Position numbers and translations under genes: made by a program
In this document: one piece after another, positions 51,118 to 59,928 of the stretch
Layout: every line of letters starts with the position of its first letter
Numbering within the stretch: the first letter of the stretch is position 1
The notes under the pieces: model-generated
Database searches by the model: none
Told to the model about the DNA's origin: nothing
The model's input: only the letters and a program-made list of their open reading frames with translations
Assembly (NCBI RefSeq): GCF_900129245.1
Contig: NZ_FQUT01000015.1
Location: 39,381-103,380, forward strand
DNA length: 64,000 bases
Direction of reading: 5' to 3'
From: Chryseobacterium arachidis
Lineage (GTDB): Bacteria; Bacteroidota; Bacteroidia; Flavobacteriales; Weeksellaceae

Positions 51118-51669
51118 ATGGCTAGAGAAAGAAAAAATTCTGTGAGACAAAGTATTGTCGAAACGGCTTCAAGACTATTTTACAAGCAGGGATATACCAG
51201 CACGGGGATCAACCAGATTATTGCAGAATCCGGAGTGGTAAAATCTACACTTTACACTACATTTCGTTCAAAAGAAGAGATTTTAATGGCTTATCTTGAA
51301 TCTGAAGGTGCTGTTTCGGACAAAGAACTGAAAGAAGCCACCGAAAAAGTTAATGATCCGAAAGAAAAAGTTTTAGCAGTTTTTGATTATTTGGTAGAAC
51401 TTGTTCAGCAGAAAGAATATTATGGATGTCATTTTTTAAATGTTGTTTCAGAAGTTACTAAAGAAGATGAAGCCATTCGCACTCAGATTAAAAAACAAAA
51501 AAATAATGTCCGCCAGCTTTTCCGTCAGCTTCTGCAACCTATCGGAAAAGGAGATCTTACAGACGAAATTTATACTTTATTTGAAGGAGCATTAGCCGGA
51601 AACAAAGTTCATGATGATGTTTTTCCTGTAATTAATGCTAAGAAAATTGCTGAAAAACTGTTGAAGTAG
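51118..51669 (+). CDS. TetR/AcrR-family repressor
   Basis: A 183-residue repressor. The N-terminal helix-turn-helix is IVETASRLFYKQGYTSTGIN followed by GVVKSTLYTTFRSKEE. The C-terminal ligand-binding part has YYGCHFLNVVSE. It probably represses itself and the alpha/beta hydrolase downstream: three nearly identical palindromes (51078, 51720, 51803) surround it. The start is placed at the ATG at 51118, not the TTG 6 nt earlier, because the -7 box ends at 51114. Inducer unknown. Confidence 0.93.
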   Translation: MARERKNSVRQSIVETASRLFYKQGYTSTGINQIIAESGVVKSTLYTTFRSKEEILMAYLESEGAVSDKELKEATEKVNDPKEKVLAVFDYLVELVQQKEYYGCHFLNVVSEVTKEDEAIRTQIKKQKNNVRQLFRQLLQPIGKGDLTDEIYTLFEGALAGNKVHDDVFPVINAKKIAEKLLK

Positions 51670-51719
51670 AAATTAATTAAATTGATTTCCAGTTAATTAA
51701 TTCTTTTAATTAAAATAAA

Positions 51720-51733
51720 ACAGACTTGTCTGT
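51720..51733. promoter_or_regulatory. TetR operator O2
   Basis: ACAGAC-TT-GTCTGT, identical to O1. A TACTTTTG box follows at 51755-51762 but at too great a distance (26 nt) from the operator's TTG for a standard promoter. Confidence 0.75.
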
Positions 51734-51802
51734 TTTTAAATTGAAAATTATTTTTACTTTTGAAAAATAAAAACAAAACGATATTTGTATTAATTAAAAA
51801 AA

Positions 51803-51816
51803 ACAAACTTGTCTGT
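51803..51816. promoter_or_regulatory. TetR operator O3
   Basis: ACAAAC-TT-GTCTGT, one base different from O1 and O2. Its TTG (51809-51811) is 19 nt from a weak -7-like TAAAATTT at 51831, so it may cover the -33 element of the hydrolase promoter. Confidence 0.7.
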
Positions 51817-51844
51817 TTTAAAAATTAATTTAAAATTTTACAAT

Positions 51845-52714
51845 ATGAAAACAAATCCTGTAAAACACCTGACAACCAAAGTAAACGATCTTACTATTTT
51901 CTACCGTGAAGCAGGCCCGGAAGACGCTCCCGTTATTTTATTGCTGCATGGATTTCCTACTTCATCACACATGTACAGAAATTTAATTCCTCTTTTAAGC
52001 GAAGAATTCAGGGTTATTGCCCCGGATTTGATTGGTTTCGGATATTCTGATGCTCCGAATTATAAAGAATTTGACTATACTTTTGATCATCTTACCGAAT
52101 ATATTCAGGGATTTATAGATCAATTGGGTCTGAAGCGTTTTGCGGTTCAGGTATTTGATTACGGAGCACCCGTAGGATTCCGTCTCGCTCTTGCTAATCC
52201 TGAAAAAGTAACAGGAATTATTACTCAAAACGGAAACGCTTATGAGGAAGGCTTAAGCGAAAACTGGGCTACCACTCAAAAATATTGGTCAGATCCCAAT
52301 GAAGAAAACAGAAATGCATTAAGGGAATTACTGACTCCCGAAATGACGAAATGGCAATACATTCATGGAGTAGAAGATGAAAGTTTGATTGCTCCGGAAA
52401 CGTATACCCTGGATCAGCTTTTCCTTGACCGTAAAGATAGTGATGAACTGCAGTTGGATTTATTTAAAAATTATGCAACCAATGTGGCTTTGTATCCTTC
52501 TTTTCACCAGTATTTCAGGGAAACTCAGGTTCCTTTGCTAGCTGTCTGGGGAAATAAGGATCCGTTTTTTTTGCCGGCGGGTGCAGAAGCTTTTAAGAAA
52601 GATCTGCCTGAAGCGATCGTTAAATTTTTTGATACGGGACATTTTGCCCTGGAAACCCATGTCGATGAAATTGGACAGGAAATTGTAAAGTTTCTGAGAA
52701 CCCTTCCAAAATAA
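51845..52714 (+). CDS. Alpha/beta hydrolase, haloalkane dehalogenase / epoxide hydrolase group
   Basis: A 289-residue cytoplasmic hydrolase. The oxyanion strand is LLLHGFPTSSHMY. The nucleophile elbow is VFDYGAPVGFRLAL, with aspartate in place of serine as in epoxide hydrolases and haloalkane dehalogenases. The histidine is in TGHFALETH near residue 272. Two TetR operators upstream show it is the regulated gene of the TetR pair, so it may detoxify a small electrophile (inference). The start at 51845 is the first ATG in a good context. Confidence 0.87.
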   Translation: MKTNPVKHLTTKVNDLTIFYREAGPEDAPVILLLHGFPTSSHMYRNLIPLLSEEFRVIAPDLIGFGYSDAPNYKEFDYTFDHLTEYIQGFIDQLGLKRFAVQVFDYGAPVGFRLALANPEKVTGIITQNGNAYEEGLSENWATTQKYWSDPNEENRNALRELLTPEMTKWQYIHGVEDESLIAPETYTLDQLFLDRKDSDELQLDLFKNYATNVALYPSFHQYFRETQVPLLAVWGNKDPFFLPAGAEAFKKDLPEAIVKFFDTGHFALETHVDEIGQEIVKFLRTLPK

Positions 52715-52720
52715 AGTATG

Positions 52721-52750
52721 AGAACCTCTGAATTTTCGGAGGTTTTTTTA
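52721..52750 (+). terminator. Terminator of the alpha/beta hydrolase gene
   Basis: AACCTC and GAGGTT plus inner pairs, followed by T. Confidence 0.75.
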
Positions 52751-52883
52751 TTTAATGACAACTATACCTGATTTTAAAACAGAAAATGAATTGACAGAAA
52801 GAACATTTTGAGATAAATTAATGAAAACTACACAAAGGCAACATTCTTGCTGTACTTTTTTTAAACCACCAAAATATTAATGT

Positions 52884-53339
52884 ATGGAAACTAAAAATTC
52901 TCAGGACCTTATCAAAGATCTGGTTCATATCACCAACGACAGGATTTCAGGATTTGAAAAGGTAGAAGGGGTAGTCTGGGAAGGCTATCCGGATGTAAAA
53001 TCGGAATATGATAAACTCATTTCCAAATCAAAAGTCATGAAAAATGAGCTAATCAATATATTGCAGGAAGACAATATTACGTTTGATGATTCAGGGACTG
53101 TTGGAGGTGCACTCCACGGAGCATGGATTAGTATTAAAAATTCATTCACTACCGGAAATTCTGTTAATTCTACTTTGGAAAATGTAATATTCGGAGAAAA
53201 ATCTGCGATTGAAAGTTACCGGAATGCTTTGGATAAGGGCGATTTTTCGGAAGAGACCAGAAAAATATTGAAAGATCACCTTCACGATCTCGAAACGTAC
53301 CATCATCAGTTTGAAAAAATGCTTGAGTATCGTAAGTAA
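52884..53339 (+). CDS. PA2169-type four-helix-bundle protein
   Basis: A 151-residue soluble helical protein. LIKDLVHITNDRISGFEKV, GGALHGAWISIKNSFT and FGEKSAIESYRNALDKGDF match the PA2169/DUF2383 family of ferritin-like four-helix bundles of unknown function, often stress induced. It stands alone after the TetR-controlled hydrolase, separated by a terminator. Confidence 0.85.
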   Translation: METKNSQDLIKDLVHITNDRISGFEKVEGVVWEGYPDVKSEYDKLISKSKVMKNELINILQEDNITFDDSGTVGGALHGAWISIKNSFTTGNSVNSTLENVIFGEKSAIESYRNALDKGDFSEETRKILKDHLHDLETYHHQFEKMLEYRK

Positions 53340-53958
53340 AAATAAGGTCATAAAATTGCAATGCAATATTTTAATGTGCTACTTCACAAAATGAATGTAT
53401 TGTAATTTTGTGACTTCTTTATATAAAATTCTTGAAGAGCTTTTTTGTTTTCTCTTTATTGTTACTACTTTTCTATATCAGCAGTAGAATTAGTGTCTAA
53501 ATAAAATACGCAGGCCACGCTGCGAATAATTAAAACTTTAAAGACGTAAAAGGAATTTATATTGACTGTCAGTTTGCACTGCATTTTCAAATCGATCATG
53601 TTCTTTTGCCTAAACTTGTGGCCATAGAAATCCTTTCGGTCACCTCATTGATGACGAGACCCCTTATTCAAAAGCAGCCAGTTACCGCCGCCGTATTGAT
53701 TACTTTAGTTCCACGCACTGTCGGTATCTTCCTTTTCTATAGTATATTTTTTATACTTCTTATCTGCATTTACAGTTACAGTTTGCTGTATTGATTTTTG
53801 GTATCCTTATCAACAGTTTTTATATATTGAATTTATCGAAAATTATACTTATTTAAATTGTTCCATAACATTAATTATTTTTGTGTAATGCTATGGTAGG
53901 ACAGGACATATTTCTCTTCTTCTTTTTCTAAATACAAGTGACTTAAATTTAATATTAT
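53340..53958. other. Intergenic region, possible decayed gene
   Basis: No intact gene is seen in this 620-bp gap. Between about 53520 and 53740 both strands show stretches of protein-like composition broken by stops (on the minus strand, for example, PTVRGTKVINTAAVTGCF), which suggests an old gene remnant. A short open frame at 53606-53794 has no start context and is not called. Confidence 0.35.
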
Positions 53959-53960
53959 TA

Positions 53961-53995
53961 AAAAAACAAAAAAATCCCTCAAAAATGAGGGATTT
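53961..53995 (-). terminator. Terminator of the cold-shock-domain gene
   Basis: AAATCCCTCA and TGAGGGATTT pair over 10 bp; on the minus strand a long T-run follows. Confidence 0.85.
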
Positions 53996-54036
53996 ACTAT
54001 ATTGCTATATCTTGGAGTTAATCTTTTACCGATTAA

Positions 54037-54471
54037 TTATTTTACCAATCTGATCTCTGCCGCAGAAAATCCTTTCGGAGATTTTTCTTTTTCAAAAGAT
54101 ACTTTGTTACCTTTTTTGATCTGATCGATGCAGTTGTTGTTGTGGAAGAAGATATTTTCTTTCGTTTTATCTTCTGTGATGAAACCATATCCTTTTTCAC
54201 TTAAAAAAGTTACGATTCCTGTTTTTAACGTTTCTTCAGCTTCGATCGGAGCTGCACCTAGCTGGATATTGTCAAGGTTGATTTCCTCTCTTTCTGCGTT
54301 ATCCGGTGGAGTAGAAGTCAACTGTCCGTTGGCATCTACATACATAAACATCTCATCAAGGCTTTTGCCTTTAGCATTGTTTTCTTTACGCTCTTCACGA
54401 CGTAAAGCTTTTTCTTTTTGTTTTTGCTGTTTTTTCTTGAAATTTTCTTTTTTAGAGAAAGAATCCGCCAT
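54037..54471 (-). CDS. Cold-shock-domain protein with basic N-terminal extension
   Basis: A 144-residue protein. Residues 1-75 are lysine/glutamate rich and probably disordered or helical; residues 82-144 form a cold-shock domain with the RNP motifs KGYGFITED and NIFFHNNNC. It binds single-stranded RNA or DNA. The C-terminal fusion of a charged N-terminus to a single CSD is common in Bacteroidetes. Its promoter lies 230 bp upstream, leaving a long leader (54472-54697). Confidence 0.88.
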   Translation of the reverse strand: MADSFSKKENFKKKQQKQKEKALRREERKENNAKGKSLDEMFMYVDANGQLTSTPPDNAEREEINLDNIQLGAAPIEAEETLKTGIVTFLSEKGYGFITEDKTKENIFFHNNNCIDQIKKGNKVSFEKEKSPKGFSAAEIRLVK

Positions 54472-54697
54472 ATATTTTTTAAAATTTAATTGTTACTGAA
54501 TACGTTTAAAGCCTAAATACCATAATATTTAAACCTTTATCACATGTATTAATACATCTTTCTAAAAGAGATGCAATATGTTTTCCGGTTGTATTTTTTA
54601 TTTGAATGGTTGTTCTTATAACAACCGTAATGAACGAAAATAGAATGATTTCAAATAATCACAACACTGCGAAAGCAGAGAACCTGTCTTTAAGATA
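54472..54697 (-). promoter_or_regulatory. Long 5' leader of the cold-shock-domain gene
   Basis: From the predicted transcription start near 54697 to the ATG at 54471 there are about 226 nt without a gene. Structured parts are GGTTGTT/AACAACC (54608-54626), a palindrome ATGTATTAATACAT (54544-54557) and CTGC/GCAG near 54668. Long folding leaders are known to control cspA in E. coli by temperature; a similar role here is inferred. Confidence 0.55.
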
Positions 54698-54702
54698 ATA
54701 TA

Positions 54703-54733
54703 CAAATGTACGAAAAATAAAGACACAAAACAA
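54703..54733 (-). promoter_or_regulatory. Promoter of the cold-shock-domain gene
   Basis: TTG (54733-54731), 20-nt spacer, TACATTTG (54710-54703) on the minus strand. Confidence 0.75.
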
Positions 54734-54812
54734 CTCTTTTCCGATTTAAATAATTGAGTTTCAATTCACTTTATAAGAATCTATTTTCAGCCTAAAATAG
54801 TCATTTTGTATC

Positions 54813-54845
54813 ATAAAAAAACCATCGAAATATTTCGATGGTTTT
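54813..54845 (-). terminator. Terminator of pnp
   Basis: AAACCATCGAAA and TTTCGATGGTTT pair over 12 bp with a 2-nt loop; T follows on the minus strand. Confidence 0.85.
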
Positions 54846-54852
54846 TATTATA

Positions 54853-57075
54853 TTAAGCCTGATCTACAGGTTTTTCACCTTGAGGTTTAGCCTGATGTTG
54901 TCCTTCCGGTCTTGGTTTCCCTTCCGGTCTGTCTTGTCTTGGTTTCCCTTCCGGTTTCGGAGGTCTTGGCAATAAAACTTTTCTAGAAAGCTTCATCTTC
55001 TTACGGTCATCATAACCCATGAATTTCACTTCCACTTCATCACCTTCCGCATACGGAACTTTATCTAAACGGGACCATTCGATCTCAGAAATATGAAGTA
55101 ATCCTTCTGTACCTTTAGCAATCGCTACGAAAGCCCCGAAATCCATTACTTTCACTACTTTACCTTTATAAACTTCGCCTACAACCGGTACGAAAGTAAT
55201 TTCGTTGATCTTCGCAACAGCAGCATTGATTTTCTCTCTGTCTGTTCCCGCAATCTCAATACGCCCGATCTCACCAATTTCTTCAATAGCAATAACTGTA
55301 TCCGTATCTTTCTGCATTTGCTGAATGATTTTTCCACCAGGCCCGATTACTGCACCGATGAACTCTTTCGGGATCTCCATTACTACCATTTTCGGAGCAT
55401 GTGGCTTCACATCAGCTCTTGGTTCAGCAATAGTTTCCGTGATTTTATCTAAAATATGTAATCTTCCGTCTCTTGCCTGCATTAAAGCTTTTTCCATAAT
55501 GTCCATGGAAAGCCCCTGGATCTTAATATCCATCTGGCAAGCTGTGATACCGTCAGCAGTTCCTGTTACTTTAAAGTCCATATCTCCAAGGTGATCTTCA
55601 TCTCCTAAGATATCGGAAAGAACCGTCCATTTTCCTGATTTTTTATCCGTAATAAGACCCATTGCAATACCTGAAACAGGCTTCGTGATCTGCACACCTG
55701 CATCCATTAATGCCAATGTTCCTGCACAAACTGTTGCCATTGAAGACGAACCGTTAGATTCAAGGATATCAGAAACAATTCTGATCGTATATGGATTTTC
55801 TGCAGGGATAACTGCCGTTAAAGCTCTTTGAGCTAAGTTCCCATGTCCTACTTCTCTTCTTGAAGTTCCTCTTAAAGGTCTTGCTTCACCAGTTGAGAAT
55901 GGAGGGAAGTTATAATGTAGGAAGAATTTTTCGTCGTGTTGCGTGATGACGCTGTCGATCATGTTGGCATCTTTTACAGAACCTAAAGTTACAGCCGTTA
56001 AAGACTGGGTTTCACCTCTTGTAAAGATAGCAGAACCGTGAGCTCCCGGAAGATAGTCGATCTCAGACCAGATCGGGCGGATCGTTTGCGGATCACGACC
56101 GTCAAGACGGATATTGTCTTCAAGGATCATTTGGCGCATTGCCTCTTTTTCCACATCATGATAATACACTTTTACGAAAGGAGTTACTCTTTCCAATTCT
56201 TCTGCATTATCCACATATTGAGCAAGGAATTCCTCACGTACCGCTTTGAATTTTTCTGCTCTTTCTTCTTTGCTTGAAGGCGTTTTCGCTACTTCATATA
56301 CTTTATCGTAAGTTTCTTTCCAAACTTTTTCACGAATATCTTCATCATGAACTTCGTGAGAATATTCTCTTTTCGGGAAAGATTTACCTACTTTTTCAGC
56401 TAATCTTTCCTGAGCTTCGATTTGTTTCTTAATTTCAACGTGAGCGAAATTGATCGCTTCGATCATTTCCTGCTCAGAAATCTCCTTCATCTCTCCTTCT
56501 ACCATTACGATCGAGTCTTTTGTAGCCCCCACCATAATGTCGATATCCGCTTTCAGTAAGTTTTCGTAGCTTGGGTTTACGGATAATTCTCCGTCGATTC
56601 TTACCACTCTCGCTTCAGACATCGGTCCGTCGAAAGGAATATCTGTAATGGCAATTGCTGCAGAAGCCGCCAAACCAGCCAAAGCTTCAGGCATAACTGC
56701 TTTATCATAAGAAATCAATGAGATCATTACCTGTACTTCCGCGTGGAAATCTTCAGGAAATAACGGACGCAATACTCTGTCCACCAATCTCATGGTTAAT
56801 ACTTCATCATCAGAAGGTTTTGCTTCTCTACGGAAAAAATTTCCTGGGATTCTTCCCCCTGCATAGAATTTTTCTCTATAATCTACCGTTAATGGTAAAA
56901 AATCTACACCCGGATTTGCTTCTTTATTGGCTACAACCGTTGCTAAAAGCATCGTTCCGCCACATTTTACAACTACGGATCCGTCGGCTTGTTTCGCCAG
57001 CTTCCCCGTTTCAATAGTGATCTCTCTTCCGTCTGCAAGAGTAATCGTTTCTGTAAACGCTTGAGGTATACTCAT
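54853..57075 (-). CDS. pnp: Polyribonucleotide nucleotidyltransferase
   Basis: A 740-residue PNPase of normal domain order: two RNase PH domains with the helical linker between them (RGETQSLTAVTLGS and GIAMGLITDK lie in the second), then KH (IPKEFIGAVIGPGGKIIQQM) and S1 (GEVYKGKVVKVMDFGAFVAI). The last 40 residues are a Pro/Lys/Glu repeat tail (EGKPRQDRPEGKPRPEG). It degrades RNA with phosphate. It lies downstream of rpsO as in many bacteria. A TACCTTTG box at 57143-57150 provides its own promoter. Confidence 0.97.
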   Translation of the reverse strand: MSIPQAFTETITLADGREITIETGKLAKQADGSVVVKCGGTMLLATVVANKEANPGVDFLPLTVDYREKFYAGGRIPGNFFRREAKPSDDEVLTMRLVDRVLRPLFPEDFHAEVQVMISLISYDKAVMPEALAGLAASAAIAITDIPFDGPMSEARVVRIDGELSVNPSYENLLKADIDIMVGATKDSIVMVEGEMKEISEQEMIEAINFAHVEIKKQIEAQERLAEKVGKSFPKREYSHEVHDEDIREKVWKETYDKVYEVAKTPSSKEERAEKFKAVREEFLAQYVDNAEELERVTPFVKVYYHDVEKEAMRQMILEDNIRLDGRDPQTIRPIWSEIDYLPGAHGSAIFTRGETQSLTAVTLGSVKDANMIDSVITQHDEKFFLHYNFPPFSTGEARPLRGTSRREVGHGNLAQRALTAVIPAENPYTIRIVSDILESNGSSSMATVCAGTLALMDAGVQITKPVSGIAMGLITDKKSGKWTVLSDILGDEDHLGDMDFKVTGTADGITACQMDIKIQGLSMDIMEKALMQARDGRLHILDKITETIAEPRADVKPHAPKMVVMEIPKEFIGAVIGPGGKIIQQMQKDTDTVIAIEEIGEIGRIEIAGTDREKINAAVAKINEITFVPVVGEVYKGKVVKVMDFGAFVAIAKGTEGLLHISEIEWSRLDKVPYAEGDEVEVKFMGYDDRKKMKLSRKVLLPRPPKPEGKPRQDRPEGKPRPEGQHQAKPQGEKPVDQA

Positions 57076-57249
57076 ATAAAATTGTCTTCATGTACTCCGT
57101 ATTGAGTACGATTAATATTTAAACTCTTTAAATTTTCGTTTGCAAAGGTAATGTATTATAATGATTTTTTGAATTTTTGCCCGCAAAATATTGCACTTTT
57201 AAGGTGTTAATTCAAGATATTTTTCATGAATCATCCCTTTAAATTATGA

Positions 57250-57284
57250 AAACAAAAAAGCAACCTCTTTCGAAGTTGCTTTTA
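57250..57284 (-). terminator. Terminator of rpsO
   Basis: AAAAGCAAC and GTTGCTTTT pair over 9 bp; T follows on the minus strand. Confidence 0.8.
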
Positions 57285-57302
57285 TCTTTAAATCTCTACA
57301 GA

Positions 57303-57572
57303 TTATTTTCTTAAACCTAATTCAGCAATAATTGCTCTGTATCTTGCGATATCTTTATTTTTAAGGTAATCTAGTAAACTTTTTCTCTTACCTACCAATT
57401 TCACTAGAGATCTCTCTGTGTTGAAATCGTGACGGTTAGCTTTTAAGTGCTGAGATAAGTGGTTGATTCTGAAAGTGAAAAGTGCAATTTGTCCTTCAGC
57501 ACTTCCTGTGTCCTGTGCAGATTTTCCGTGTTTTGCGAAAATTTCCTGCTTTTTTTCGTTTGTTAAGTACAT
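57303..57572 (-). CDS. rpsO: 30S ribosomal protein S15
   Basis: An 89-residue protein of exact family length. HGKSAQDTGSAEGQIALFTF, INHLSQHLKANRHDFNTERS and LVKLVGKRKSLLDYLK are the S15 signature for binding 16S rRNA. It has its own promoter (57608-57638) and terminator, followed by pnp. Confidence 0.98.
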   Translation of the reverse strand: MYLTNEKKQEIFAKHGKSAQDTGSAEGQIALFTFRINHLSQHLKANRHDFNTERSLVKLVGKRKSLLDYLKNKDIARYRAIIAELGLRK

Positions 57573-57607
57573 TCCAATATTGTTTAATGATTATTATGTA
57601 ACGGCTG

Positions 57608-57638
57608 CAAAAATACGACTTATTTTTCATTCTGCCAA
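57608..57638 (-). promoter_or_regulatory. Promoter of rpsO
   Basis: TTG (57638-57636), 20-nt spacer, TATTTTTG (57615-57608) on the minus strand; leader of about 30 nt. Confidence 0.75.
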
Positions 57639-57744
57639 CATTATTGATTTCATTTATCAATTTTAATAGAAAAAAATGTTAAAAATTTCTTAAAAAAATT
57701 ATGCTATACCACTAAAAGGCAGTAATTTTGCATACGAAATAGTG

Positions 57745-58296
57745 ATGAGAAAAATTATAACCTTTACAACCCTTACTGCCATTCTTTTCCTAAGTGTTTC
57801 TCCTTTAAAAGCACAAAGAAATGCCGATGAAAAGATTAAGAAAATCCTGTACTTCAATCCTGAAGTAGACCCTGATATCGAGGAAATCAAGGAGCCAACG
57901 AATACGGCTTTCTTCAGCGCGGTTTCTGACAATTTAAGCGAAAGAAAAAACAAAATGCTTAAAACGGAAACCCAAATTTCTTTCGACAGTATTGATCACC
58001 AGACTATTGCTGATTATTGTATGAATAATGATGCTGATTACGCAGTCGTTCCCAAAGTAAAATATTTTAAAGTGGGAATCGGAAAATATGTTTTTTCTAA
58101 TCAGGTCGTTGTTAGTATGAAACTTTTCAACGCAAAAGGAAATCTTATTACTGAAACCGATTATGATACTTATAGAAAGAATATGAGACTTCTTGGCTCT
58201 ACTGTAAATTCTGTAAAGATTGGGACGAATGGCGCGATTAAAGAGATCATCAAGCAGTTAAGAAAGCTCAAAGCATCAACCGATTCATCATTCTGA
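57745..58296 (+). CDS. Exported protein, unknown function
   Basis: A 183-residue protein with a signal peptide ending at LKAQ (about residue 23). The mature part has YCMNNDADYAVVPKVKYFKV and VVVSMKLFNAKGNLITETDY; it resembles a family of small periplasmic Bacteroidetes proteins without known function. The ATG at 57745 is preferred over the GTG just before it. TAATTTTG at 57723-57730 is a perfect -7 box. Confidence 0.68.
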   Translation: MRKIITFTTLTAILFLSVSPLKAQRNADEKIKKILYFNPEVDPDIEEIKEPTNTAFFSAVSDNLSERKNKMLKTETQISFDSIDHQTIADYCMNNDADYAVVPKVKYFKVGIGKYVFSNQVVVSMKLFNAKGNLITETDYDTYRKNMRLLGSTVNSVKIGTNGAIKEIIKQLRKLKASTDSSF

Positions 58297-58451
58297 TTCC
58301 TATAATCTCTCTGTATTTTATTTCGGTTTTAAAAAAAAAGCTATGTATTCCATTGATTTTTATTTAATTAAATTCATTATTGTGTGAATAATTAATTTCA
58401 AATTACTATATTAGCACTTAACAATTCATTCAAACTATCTCAATAAATTTT

Positions 58452-58480
58452 AAGGCATCTTCTTATTGGAAGGTGCTTTT
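58452..58480 (+). terminator. Terminator-like hairpin upstream of mgtE
   Basis: AAGGCATCTTC and GAAGGTGCTTT pair over 11 bp (two G-U) with T after. It is 155 nt beyond the nearest gene end, so it may terminate that long 3' UTR or a small RNA between 58300 and 58450. Confidence 0.55.
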
Positions 58481-58524
58481 GTTATGGTTAAAAGTTTTAA
58501 TAAATCCTTAAATTTCACTGTTCG

Positions 58525-58556
58525 TTGGTCAATTCTAAAAATTTGGATTATTTTTG
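58525..58556 (+). promoter_or_regulatory. Promoter of mgtE
   Basis: TTG at 58525-58527, 21-nt spacer, TATTTTTG at 58549-58556. Confidence 0.65.
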
Positions 58557-58579
58557 CACTATTCTAAAAATTTGACGTT

Positions 58580-59902
58580 TTGAATTCTAAAGACGAACTT
58601 ATCTTCAATCCTGCTGATATTGCCGAAACTCTTAGCGAACTTCATGCTGATGAGAGGCTCTTGGCATTTTTGAAAGTTCCGAAAGAATACAAAGCGGATG
58701 TTTTCTCTCATCTTGATCCTGATTTTCAGGAGGAAACCATCAGAAGTATCGGCAGCGACGAAGTTTCTGAAATTCTGAATGCGATGACACCCGATGACAG
58801 AACTGCCTTGTTTGAGGACTTCCCGGATGAACTGATTAAATATTCCATCAATCATCTTAATCCGCAGGAACGAAGAATTGCCTTGAAATTGCTAGGATAT
58901 AATTCTGATTCCATTGCCCGTTTGATGACTCCTTATTATATCCAGATCCGTAAAGAATGGACGGTAAAAAGATGTCTTCAACAGATTAAAAAAGTCGGAA
59001 GTAGGGTAGAGACAATGAATTACCTTTACGTTGTCGACGAAAGAAACCGACTGATTGATGATATTGCGTTAGGAAGTTTACTACTGGTAGAAGAAGATAC
59101 TTTGATTTCGGAAATTACAGATAATCATTTTGTTGCGATTACTACTGTTACTTCAAAAGAAGATGCGGTGCAATATTTTGAAAAATACGACAGAGCCGCA
59201 CTTCCCATTATTACTGAGGCCGGAGTTCTGGTAGGAATTGTTACGATTGATGATATTTTAGATCAGATAGAATCACAAAATACCGAAGATATTCAGAAAT
59301 TCGGGGGACTTGAAGCATTGGATGTTCCTTACACCCAGACTTCATTAATGGAAATGGTTAAAAAGAGAGGGATGTGGCTGATCATCCTGTTCTTCTCCGA
59401 AATGCTTACCGCTTCTGCCATGGGATATTTTGAAGATGAAATTCAGAAAGCAGTTGTGTTGGCATTATTCGTTCCGTTGATTATTTCGAGTGGAGGAAAT
59501 TCCGGTTCACAGGCTGCAACATTGATCATCAGGGCGATGGCACTTCAGGAAATCGGACTGAAAGATTGGTGGTATGTGATGAAAAAAGAAATTTTCACAG
59601 GGTTATTTCTTGGTGGAATCCTTGGGATTATCGGTTTCTTAAGAATCATGATCTGGCACAAAGCAGGCTTTTTTAATTATGGCATTCACTGGGCTTTTGT
59701 AGGATTAAGTGTTGGTGTTTCGCTGGTAATGATCGTGCTTTGGGGGACTTTATCCGGCTCAATGGTTCCGTTTATTCTTAAAAAATTAAAACTCGATCCT
59801 GCCACTTCATCTGCGCCTTTCGTAGCAACTTTGGTAGACGTTACCGGACTAATCATTTATTTTTCTGTCGCAGGGCTTTTCTTAACGGGCAAACTTTTGT
59901 AA
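58580..59902 (+). CDS. mgtE: Magnesium transporter MgtE
   Basis: A 440-residue transporter. The N-terminal superhelical domain (residues 1-125), a CBS pair (130-245; AALPIITEAGVLVGIVTIDD) and a five-helix membrane domain with the conserved PLIISSGGNSGSQAATLIIR motif (near residue 305) are all present. The cytoplasmic part acts as a Mg2+ sensor. No ATG lies near the front; TTG at 58580 is the likely initiator, about 20 nt after the predicted transcript start. A BtuF-like gene follows after 26 bp. Confidence 0.94.
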   Translation: MNSKDELIFNPADIAETLSELHADERLLAFLKVPKEYKADVFSHLDPDFQEETIRSIGSDEVSEILNAMTPDDRTALFEDFPDELIKYSINHLNPQERRIALKLLGYNSDSIARLMTPYYIQIRKEWTVKRCLQQIKKVGSRVETMNYLYVVDERNRLIDDIALGSLLLVEEDTLISEITDNHFVAITTVTSKEDAVQYFEKYDRAALPIITEAGVLVGIVTIDDILDQIESQNTEDIQKFGGLEALDVPYTQTSLMEMVKKRGMWLIILFFSEMLTASAMGYFEDEIQKAVVLALFVPLIISSGGNSGSQAATLIIRAMALQEIGLKDWWYVMKKEIFTGLFLGGILGIIGFLRIMIWHKAGFFNYGIHWAFVGLSVGVSLVMIVLWGTLSGSMVPFILKKLKLDPATSSAPFVATLVDVTGLIIYFSVAGLFLTGKLL

Positions 59903-59928
59903 TTTTAGGCAACCTCTAAAATAGTACA

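Noticed and set aside
53606..53794. Open frame of 62 codons with a hydrophobic end
   Set aside because: No promoter or start context, and the hydrophobic tail comes from A/T-rich spacer; more likely part of a decayed region.
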